A DNA stretch of 64,000 bases from Corydoras sp. C115. Its lineage: Eukaryota > Chordata > Actinopteri > Siluriformes > Callichthyidae. The stretch spans positions 1,505,001-1,569,000 of the forward strand of contig JAFMOC010000206.1 of the NCBI GenBank assembly GCA_019802505.1, read 5' to 3'. Every line of letters starts with the position of its first letter. Positions within the stretch are counted from its first letter, which is position 1. The notes beneath the pieces are model-generated. The model was not told where the DNA came from. It saw only the letters and a program-made list of their open reading frames with translations, and did no database searches. Of this stretch, positions 35,140-44,800 are shown in pieces. Made by a program: the position numbers and the translations under genes.

Positions 35140-35565
35140 TCTCTCATGGTAAGTTGGCTATTGATCGATCTCCTGTTTAGAAAAAAATCAATGCCCCTAC
35201 TTGATGTCTCACTTTTAAATCCCCCAGCAAACCCCCCACCCGTCACCGTGTACATGAGCTGCTCAGCTAGGCAATACAAAATAACAGGTGATAAAGCTGT
35301 GGCAGGATAATTTTAGCCATGCCTACTCCATCATGCTCTGCTGAGAATGCGGAATGCTCAACACACTGTTTGAAATACTCTCTTCACACAATACGTACAA
35401 ATTATTTTGGAAAAGACAAAACATTTAAACTGAAGGGTTTAATCATGTCTGACCAAGTTATTTGCATGTGTAGCATTTTTCGGCATTCGTGTTTTAATAC
35501 TTAATACTGAATTTATTTTAAAATTGTAGGGATTTTTTTTATTTAGTCCTCCCAAGTCAATCAAT
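35140..35565. other. noncoding stretch upstream of mss51 copy B
   Basis: A short open frame, 35190-35290, ends at a donor-like ACAG|GTGATA. Its phase does not fit exon 2 and the residues do not match the family. Confidence 0.45.
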
Positions 35566-35566
35566 G

Positions 35567-36413
35567 GCGGCACGGTGGCTTAGTGGTTGGCACGTTCTCC
35601 TCTCAGTGCTAGGGATTCCCGGTTCGAATCCCCATCTGGGTGGAGTTTCCATGTTCTCCCCGTGTCTGCGTGGGTTTCCTCCGGGTTCTCCGGTTTCCTC
35701 CCACAGTCCAAAAACATGGATCAAGTCAATTGAGTTCTCCAAATTGCCCCATATAGAGTGTGTCTGTGTGAGTGAGTGTGTGCCCAGCGATAGGTTGGCG
35801 TCCTGTCCTGGGTGTATCTGCCCAGCGCCCGAAACGTTCTCCCCTAGATGGGCATGGGGAACCCCACCCCGACCCTAATAGAGGATAAAGCGGAATGAAT
35901 GTTTAATATTCTGGCACGGTGGCTTAGTGTTTAGCATGTTCTCCTCTCAGCACTAGGGATTCCCGGTTCGAATCCCCATCTGGGTGGAGTTTCCATGTTC
36001 TCCCCGTGTCCCCGTGGGTTTCCTCCGGGTTCTCCGGTTTCCTCTCACAAAGACATTTCAAAAACATGGATCAAGTCGGGATCTGGCACGGTGGCTTAGT
36101 GGTTAGCATGTTCTCCTCTCAGCACTAGGGATTCCCGGTTCGAATCCCAATCTGGGTTTCCATGTTCTCCCCGTGTCCGCGTGGGTTTCCTCCGGGTTCT
36201 CCGGTTTCCTCCCACAGCCCAAAAACATGGATCAAGTCAATTGAGTGCTCCAAATTGCCCCATATAGAGTGTGTCTGTGTGAGTGAGTGTGTGCCCAGCA
36301 ATAGATTGGCCCTGTCCTGGGTGTATCCGCCCAGTGCCCGAAACGTTCTCCCCTGGATGCCCCCCTGACCCTAATATAGGATAAAGCGGAAGATAACGGA
36401 TGAATGAATGAAT
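35567..36413 (+). mobile_element. three SINE copies in tandem upstream of mss51 copy B exon 2
   Basis: A full copy (35567-35900) is followed by the linker GTTTAATATTCTG, a truncated copy (35914-36080) and another copy (36085-36413). The last tail is followed again by GTTTAATATTCTG (36414-36426), which runs into the exon 2 acceptor. Confidence 0.88.
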
Positions 36414-36433
36414 GTTTAATATTCTGTCCACAG

Positions 36434-38695
36434 TGTTTCAGATCATCAGGACGGCAAACCTCTTACCTTTCACTCACAGAAGGAAATGTTTCAGAAAATG
36501 GAGGAATCGTACACATTCTGTGGCAGATGTGAAAAACGGCCGTCTCAAACAACAGAGACACTTAAACGCTGTGCCAGGTGAGACGATGAGGACATGCACG
36601 AAGCCTTTATAACAGACAGTAATATACATTCAAATATACATTTAAACATACAGTCCCCTTCTCTCTCCCCATGGCTATGGTAGCTATGGTAGCTATAGAG
36701 GGAATAATAAATGATCTATGTTGGTGTATGTGTCTATATATAATGACTAATAAATGAATGAATGACTTTCAGCACTAGGGATTCCCGGTTCGATTTCCAT
36801 GTTCTCCCCGTGTCCACGTGGGTTTCCTCCGGGTTCTCCGGTTTCCTCCCACAGTCCAAAACCATGGATCAAGTCAACTGAATTCTCCAAATTGCCCCAT
36901 ATAGAGTCTGTCTGTATGAGTGAGTGTGTGCCCAATGATAGATTGGCGCCCTGTCCTGGGTGTATCTGCCCAGCGCCCGAAACGTTCTCCCCTGGATGGG
37001 CATGGGGAACCCCCCCTCCCTTGACCCTAATATAGGATAAAGCGGAAGACAACGTATGGATGGATGGATGGATGTTCCAAACCACCGGCTGGTGGTGTAT
37101 TTGTGGTGAATTATTCTCAGCACTGTAGTTACACTGACGTGGTGTGTGTTGCTGTTAAAAGATGAATAGACAGCAGTTCTGTCTGAGTGAGTGTGTGCCC
37201 AGCGATGGATTGGCGCCCTATCCTTGGTGTATCTGCCCAACGCCCGAAACGTTCTCCCCTGGATGGGCATGGGGAACCCCACCGCGACCCTAATAGAGGA
37301 TAAAGTGGAAGATAATGGATGGATGGATGGATGGATGGATGGACTTACTAACAAACTATACCTGGTCTATATTGAGTTAACCTTTGCATTGTTCTTAACT
37401 ACGTGTAATTATTATTTGGTAGATGTCTGAACGTGTATTACTGCGGTAAAAACTGTCAGAAGCAGGACTGGTCGACACATAAGCAGTATTGTTCAAAGTT
37501 ACGTATGGCTGCAGTGGACAGACTAGTAGAGTGGCTCATTTATCAAGGTAAGAATGAGAAGACAGTTGGTCAGGCCAGTCATTACTATCCTTTAAGTTTG
37601 TAAAAAGTTGGATTAACTATTCTGTGAACGATCTAATCCCACAGGAGACCTCCCCTTTATGACAACTGCATGGTCTAAACAGGCCAAAGATGTTCATGAC
37701 TGGGGTGACTGGCTCTCCATGCAGGGTGACCTCAGCACCCGACTGGAGCCCATCCTGGGCGGAAAGAACATGGCGGCCCTCTGGAGCAACGCGTGTCGGT
37801 CACGCCCAAATGACGACGAGCTCCGGGAGTCAGTATGGCGTGTGTGTAGTGAGTTTTTCTCTCGCCCGCTGACTATTGGAAGGGGAATGCAGATGTTCAA
37901 TCTGAATCCGTATTCCCGTCCCCTTACGATCCATGTGGTGGGAGCTGGTAATTCTGAGACACTAGGGGCAAGAACCACAGATATGGATGAGCTAAACCAC
38001 ATGTTCCCAGGGCACCAAGGCTTGGAGGTGGTCATGGTGGGTGAGGAAATTGTACCGGGGCCAATTGTGAGGCCACCATTAAGAGCATTTGGCCCCAGAG
38101 GAAGGGTCTATATCAGTGCCTACAAGGGGCTTTACCACCAGTTTTGGGAAGAACTTGTTGAGACAGGAGAGGCAGCCAGACCAGATCTCGTGGTGGGATT
38201 TCATCCAGGTAGGAATTAAAGACAAAATGTAATACATGTGTAAAAAGGGCTATATGGAATACCATTGGGCTACGTAGAACCCACTATTAGTTATGTATTT
38301 GTTGTAATCTTTCATATTTCAGGGTTTGGTTCATCTCAGAGTATGTCAGATGGCTGGTTACCAACACTTCTGCTGCTGAGAGATTACAACATCCCCACCA
38401 TGTTCACAATGAGCAAGTATGGAGCAAATTGTAATATCATATACGCGCAATCTTACTACTTGTTAATTGTGTCAATGACTACGTTTTTGTCCGTTTTAGC
38501 GATCAAGACTTACAGTACTCCTTACAGATTCTGCTAGAGCTGGAAATGGAAATTCAGGGGACTGGACCAAATCCTTTCGGCTCCAAGAAACCCGAGCAGC
38601 TTCAGGCAAAGCCCAACCAAGAACCAAAATATGCTAATGCCTTCTACCTAAACTTCCAGGGTTTACTGGAAGCTGCACAGGAGGAAGAGCACTAG
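36434..38695 (+). CDS. mss51: mss51 copy B, tandem paralogue, exons 2-6, first exon not found
   Basis: Exons 36434-36577, 37423-37547, 37645-38208, 38323-38416 and 38500-38695 join in frame. Lengths are 144, 125, 564, 94 and 196 nt against 147, 125, 564, 94 and 193 nt for exons 2-6 of copy A, so the intron positions and phases match. The MYND ligands are all present (FCGRCEKRP ... RCARCLNVYYCGKNC ... HKQYC). The large exon 4 is very similar to copy A from LTIHVVGAGNSET through YISAYKGLYHQFWEELVET. It ends with a stop after FQGLLEAAQEEEH. Introns are mostly far shorter than in copy A. Exon 2 needs a first exon ending in phase 2, as exon 1 of copy A does; I found no candidate between 30925 and 36433. 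The open frame argues for a functional gene with a diverged first exon or shared use of exon 1 of copy A, but a 5'-truncated duplicate is possible. Confidence 0.9.
36771..37344 (+). mobile_element. two truncated main-family SINEs
   Basis: 36771-37074 lacks the A box. 37180-37344 is a tail half ending in (GGAT)n. Both are in intron 2 of mss51 copy B. Confidence 0.82.
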
Positions 38696-38715
38696 AGGAA
38701 GATTTAAAATCCAAG

Positions 38716-38740
38716 AATAAAAAAAATATATAGTAATAAA
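38716..38740 (+). terminator. candidate mss51 copy B poly(A) signals
   Basis: AATAAA at 38716-38721 and 38735-38740, close after the stop at 38695. Confidence 0.5.
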
Positions 38741-39023
38741 ATTAAAATAAAAAAGTGCAACTACCAAAGATTCTCATAGGACCCTTGATCTATGACTCCT
38801 GAAGAATTGAAACATTTTGGGCACGTCACTTTTAGGCTTCAATATTTTAAGACACCATCAAGTTTGGATTAAAATGTTTATCTGTACATTATTTAATAGT
38901 TGAGAAAAAAAACATAAAAATAAACGAAATATTCTAATTATTAGGTCTGTTGTCCTACTAAGGCCGGCATATAAGGTTTTAAGATTTTTTGTTTGATATA
39001 ATGTATATATATATATATATAAG

Positions 39024-39709
39024 CGGCGGCACGGTGGCTTAGTGGTTGGCATGTTCTCCTCTCAGCACTAGGGATTCCCGGTTCGAATTTCCATCTGGGT
39101 GGAGTTTCCATGAGTTGCCTAGCCCCATGTAGGCTGCGTGAGTCTTCCTCCAGGTTTCTCACGGTTTCCTCCCACAGTCCACAAACAACATTGATCAAAG
39201 TCAAATTGCCCCATATAGAGTGTGTGTGTGTTGTGAGTGAGTGTGTGACCCAGTGATGATGGAAATCCCATATGGCGCCCTTTGTCCTGGGTGTATCTGC
39301 CCAGCGCCCGAAACGTTCCTCCCCTGGATGGACATGGGGAACCCCACCGCGACCCTAATAGAGAGAGGATAAAGCGGGAGATAATCAATGAATGAATGAA
39401 TATATGAATGAATGAATGAAAAAAAAAAGGGGAGAACGTTTCGGGCGCTGGGCAGATACACCCAGGACAGGACGCCAATCTATCGCTGGGCACACACTCA
39501 CTCACACAGACACGCACTATATGGGGCAATTTGGAGAACTCAATTGACTTGATCCATGTTTTTGGACTGTGGGAGGAAACCGGAGAACCCGGAGGAAACG
39601 CACGCGGACACGGGGAGAACATGGAAACTCCACCCAGATGGGGATTCGAACCGGGAATCCCTAGCGCTGAGAGGCGATCGTGCTAACCACTAAGCCACTG
39701 TGCCGCCCT
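39024..39709. mobile_element. two SINEs in opposite orientation
   Basis: A diverged plus copy (39024-39400) and a minus copy (39429-39709, lacking the tail end) face each other tail to tail across an AATG/A-rich spacer. Confidence 0.82.
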
Positions 39710-40179
39710 AGTTTTCTAAGTATTTTATTAATTAGAATGTCTTTTTAATTAGTTATTAGGGCTTACAGAAATAAACAAATGAACTATCAGTTGCTAATCC
39801 ACTGTATATTGCTTTGGCTTTCATGATCTGTTTCTTCTCATCAGTCTTATTGTTATTAAACCTGTTAATAATTCCTGATTTGTATAGTTTAGTGTCGAGT
39901 TTGATTATTAGTTTGTTAATACGGTAAATTACTGATTTGTAACAATTCTATAATGTTAAATGGGCTATATAAATAAAAACTGAGCTGAGTTGTAGTTTTA
40001 AAAAAAAAACATTATTATAAACTTTTGAACTTTTACGCGCAAAACAATTAAATGTACTTGAAAACAAGACGTTATGTAAGAAATAGCGGAAGGTCGGTTT
40101 AATCTCGATAATAAGCTAATCAACTTAAAGCTAATGTAAGAAATCAGCAGCGCGGACCTTGATGTCGGTTTATCTCGAT

Positions 40180-40740
40180 TAAGCGGCCCCCCCCCCCCCC
40201 CCCCCCCCCCCCCTTTTGTTGGGGTAAACTTGAGAATCGGCGTCCAAAATGGCGTTTCAACAGGCGTCCAAATGCATTCAACAGACGAGTCGAAGGCATG
40301 TAACCCTAGCCCTAAGTGAATTTTGTGACACTTGCCACTTCTTTTACGTACTTTCTAGTAATGTTTGCGCGGTTTGGAACACAGCCGCGGCTGGCCGGTC
40401 GTCTACGCGACGACCCACGTTTGCTGTCACACGTCCCCGGCCAAGGCCCGCCCTCTGTTGTGCAATTGGCTGGCCTCAAGAAAATCTGCACGTCTATTGG
40501 TTGAAGTCTGGTTCGGGGAGACTGGGGTTTTAATGGCAACGGGCAGGAACGACGTTAACGCCTTTGAACGCGATCCGTAAAGACAACGTTGGTGGAATTA
40601 TTCTGCGTTTTCAGTCTTAAAAATGAAGACGGGTCATGTTTTAGGAAGAACGGCTTTAGAAAGCTTGTCTAAATGCTGACGATCGTTAAAGCGGGCCTTG
40701 AATTGGCAGCAAGGTAAACACAGGTTAAAGCAAAGGTAAG
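40180..40740 (+). promoter_or_regulatory. candidate tbc1d24 promoter and 5' noncoding exon
   Basis: After a C run (40190-40213) the sequence becomes CG-rich, with AAAATGGCG (YY1-like, about 40247), inverted CCAAT-type elements (CAATTGGC, TATTGG) and the donor-like sequences CAGCAAG|GTAAAC (about 40712) and GCAAAG|GTAAGC (about 40735). tbc1d24 coding starts 1.1 kb downstream behind an acceptor, so a noncoding first exon here is plausible. The short open frames have no recognisable product. Confidence 0.45.
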
Positions 40741-40754
40741 CCTTTTTATATCCA

Positions 40755-41097
40755 TCCATTATTTTCCTCTTTATCCTCTATTAGGGTCGCGGTGGGGGGG
40801 GGTTCTCCATGCCCATCCAGGGGAGAACGTCTTGGGCACTGGGCAGATACACCCAGGACAGGGTGTGTGTCAGTCATCTATCGCTGGGCACACACTCACT
40901 CACACAGACACACTCCATATGGGGCAATTTGGAGAATTCACTTGACCTTGATCCATGTTTTTGGACTGTGGGAGGACACCGGAGAACCCGGAGGAAACCC
41001 ACGCGGACACGGGGAGAACATGGAAACTCCACCCAGATGGGGATTCGAACCGGGAATCCCTAGCGCTGAGAGGAGAACATGCCAACCACTAACCTGG
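40755..41097 (-). mobile_element. main-family SINE in the tbc1d24 5' region
   Basis: A nearly full copy; GGTAAGCCTTTTT flanks both ends (about 40735 and 41096). Confidence 0.87.
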
Positions 41098-41128
41098 TAA
41101 GCCTTTTTCATTGCCTTATATTAAAATT

Positions 41129-41752
41129 AGCCGGCACGGTGGCTTAGTGGTTGGCATGTTCTCATTGTTCACCCAGATGGGGATTCCCGGTTCGAATCCC
41201 CATCTGGGTGGAGTTTCCATGTTCTCCCCGTGTCCGCGTGGGTTTCCTCCGGGTTCTCCGGTTTCCTTCCACAGTCCAAAAACATGGATCAAGTCAATTG
41301 AGTTCTCCAAATTGCCCCATATAGAGTGTGTCTGTGTGAGTGAGTGTGTGTGCCCAGCGATGGATTGGCGCCCTGTCCTGGGTGTATCATATGTTTTATT
41401 GCAGGCGGCACGGTGGCTTAGTGGTTGGCATGTTCTCCTCTCAGCGCTAGGGATTCCCGGTTCGAATCCCCATCTGGGTGGAGTTTCCATGTTCTCCCCG
41501 TGTCAGCGTGGGTTTCCTCCGGGTTCTCCGGTTTCCTCCCACAGTCCAACAACATGGATCAAGTCAACTGAGTTCTCCAAATTGCCCCATATAGAGTGTG
41601 TCTGTGTGAGTGAGTGTGTGCCCAGCGATGGATTGGCGCCCTGTCCTGGGTGTATCTGCCCAGCGCCCGAAACGTTCTCCCCTGGATGGGCATGGGGAAC
41701 CCCACCGCGACCCTATTAGAGGATAAAGCAGAAGATAATGAATGAATGAATG
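41129..41752 (+). mobile_element. SINE dimer with CATATGTTTTATTGC linker
   Basis: The first monomer (41129-41387) stops at CTGGGTGTAT, then the linker, then a full copy (41404-41752). The same junction occurs at 50099-50115. Confidence 0.9.
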
Positions 41753-41847
41753 ATTTAATGACTTAAAGGATTTGAATTTCAGGATTTTGTTGTTTGTTTC
41801 TCTCAGAATGGGTGCTGCGTCTCCCTGATTCCTTTGTCGTTTCAATC

Positions 41848-44800
41848 ATGGAGGAGGATTTCTCCGTTTTTGTGGACTGGACGCTGTTGAGCGACGTCTC
41901 CCGCGATGCGCCGCCTGGAAAAACGGAGTACTTGGACGCTAAGGAAAGGAAACGGCACGCCCGCACAGGTCAATGGGCGAGTAACCACGTACAGAGGTCG
42001 ATGGTGTACCGGCATCTCCTCAAAGCGTTGCCTTGCCGTTCCATCGTCCCCGACGCCAGCGTGTACGACTCCGGCCCTAAATCTCACCACAACGATGACG
42101 GAAAGCAAAGAAACGGCTCTGCCGTCTCGCTGGACTTGCCTGACTTTGCGTCCGACGCCCCGGTCCCACATTACTGTCTAAAACGTCAGGCGGTGACCTC
42201 GGTGGGCGCCATCCTGGCCCGTCTGGCGTCCGAATTCCCGGACATCTCTTACTGCCCGGCGTTACCGGCCGTGACGGCGCTGCTGCTCCACTGGAGCTCC
42301 GACGAGGCGCAGTGTTTCGAGGGCGTCGCACGTCTGCTGGCGACGTCCCAGCATCAGCGCATGCTGCACCAGACCTACCTGGCCCACCGCGCCTCGTGCA
42401 TGACGTTTGGCGACTTGGCGCGCAAGCACTGTCCCGCTGCCCATGACCTCCTGGTCTCTCTGACCACCGGAGGCGGCGAAGAACTGGCCGAGGTGTACGG
42501 AGACTGGCAGCGCTGGGTGCTGGGCGAGCTGCCGTTCACTCACGCCGCCCGCGTCATGGACGTCTACCTGGTGGAGGGCTTTAAGGTCCTGTACCGCGTC
42601 GCCCTTGCCCTGCTCAAGCTCTACCGTAAGCACAAACTGGACAAGAAGGCGGCGCAGAAAGGAGCGGCTAGCGTGCGGCAGGAGGTCGGCGAGTTCGCGA
42701 GGGGAATCGCAAGCGCGGCGAGTCCCGATAAGCTGATGGAGAAGGCGTTCGCGTTCAGGCTGTTCAGCCGCAAAGAGATCAACCTGCTGCAGCTCGCCAA
42801 CGAACAGGCGCTGCAGCAGAAGGGCATCAGTCTGCAACAAAAGAGGTAACCATGACGTCGATAGGGCGGGCGCGGAGATCTCCGGCCGTCTCGCGTGTGC
42901 CTCTTTGTATGTCTCGCGTAGACATCCGTCACGTCTCTCTGCAGGTGTAACATGGGTCAGCTGGTGAACATGGATCAGTTCAGTTCGGACATCATCAGCG
43001 TGAAGGAGATCAAAGACATCTGGTCCTGGATCCCGGAACGATTTGCTTTGTGTGAACCTCACCTGCTGTTCAGCACCTCCACTCACGGCTGCAGCCTCAA
43101 TCGGTACCTCAAACGCTTCTGTATACAATTTAATAGTGGCTTAGTGGTCGGCACGTTCTCCTCTCAGCGCTAGGGATTCCCGGTTCAAATCCCCATCTGG
43201 GTGGAGTTTCCATGTCCTCCCCGTGTCCGCGGGGGTTTCCTCCGGGTTCTCCGGTTTCCTCCCACAGTCCAAAAACATGGAGCAAGTCGATTGAGTTCTC
43301 CAAATTGCCCCATATAGAGTGTGTCTGTGTGAGTGAGTTAAGTGTGTGCCCAGCGATAGATTGGCGCCCTGTCCTGGGTGTATCTGCCCAGCGCCCGAAA
43401 TGTTCTCCCCTGGATGGGCATGGGGAACCCCCCCCCCTGCAACCCTAATAGAGGATAAAGCGGAAGATAATGAATGAATGGATTTATCTTAAAAAAAAAC
43501 AAAACAGGCCGCACGGTGGCTTAGTGGTTAGCATGTTCTCCTCTCAGCGCTAGGGATTCCCGGTTCGAATCCCCATCTGGGTGGAGTTTCCATGTCCTCC
43601 CCGTGTCCGCGGGGGTTTCCTCCGGGTTCTCCGGTTTCCTCCCACAGTCCGAAAACATGGAGCAAGTCGATTGAGTTCTCCAAATTGTCACATATAGAGT
43701 GTGTCTGTGTGTGAGTGAGTGTGTGCCCAGCGATGGATTGGCGCTCTGTCCTGGGTGTGTCTGCCCAGCGCCCGAAACGTTCTCCCCTGGATGGGCATGG
43801 GGAACCCCCCCCCCGCGACCCCCCCGATAATGAATGAATGAATGTATTTTCAGGTTTTATTCACACTGTGAAGGACATGAGCCAACACTGTTACTCATCA
43901 AGACCACTGGAGGGGAGGTACACACACACACACACACAGATACACAATGTACATAGACACACATTGTCCTGACAGTTGTTATAACCATGTGTGTGTGTCT
44001 GTGTTAGGTGTGTGGTGCTTTTCTCTCCACAGACTGGGAGGAGCGAAAGAGAGGTGGAAACACCCTCAGCTACTTTGGGACGGGCGAGTGCTTTGTCTTC
44101 AGGGTAAGAATTACAGTCAACACTGACCTTTAGTTACTCATGTCCCTCCATTGGCGTCCTGTAGCTGCTCGCATTCAGTACAAGTCTCTGACTCTGGCCT
44201 ACAGAACCATTTCTGGATCTTCCCCCTCTTACCTTCACTCCATATTTTCAAAATACACTCCGAATCGTTCACGACGCTCTGGTGATGATCGCCACCTGGT
44301 GGTTCCACCTCACCGTGGAGCTCATTCTCACTCAAAACGGTGGAACGTTCTTCCCAACTCTGTCCATAAGGAGCAGTTTTAAGAAACTACTGAAGACGTG
44401 TCTCTTTAACAAACACCTGTTGTAATAAAAAAAGGGTGGGGGGCATTAAATAACAATCAGGTTTGATGATTTTACAGTGTAGTTGGTTTTCTGCAAGGGC
44501 GGCACGGTGGCACGTTCTCCTCTCAGCACTAGGGATTCCCGGTTCGAATCCCCATCTGGGTGGAGTTTCCATGTTCTCCCCGTGTCTGCGTGGGTTTCCT
44601 CCGGGTTCTCCGGTTTCCTCCCACAGTCCAAAAACATGGATCAAGTCAATTGAGTTCTCCAAATTGCCCCATATAGAGTGTGTCTGTGTGAGTGAGTGAG
44701 TGTGTGCCCTGGGTGTATCTGCCCAGCGCCCCAAACGTTCTCCCCTGGATGGGCATGGGGAACCCCACCGCGACCCTAATAGAGGACAAAGCTGAAGATA

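Noticed and set aside
35190..35290. Possible first exon of mss51 copy B (MPLLDVSLLNPPANPPPV, then a donor-like site)
   Set aside because: It ends in phase 1, while exon 2 needs phase 2, and it lacks the conserved NVPGLS block.
42262..43128. A 288-residue minus-strand open frame in tbc1d24
   Set aside because: It is the complement of the GC-rich first coding exon and has no family resemblance. The plus strand carries the conserved TBC domain.
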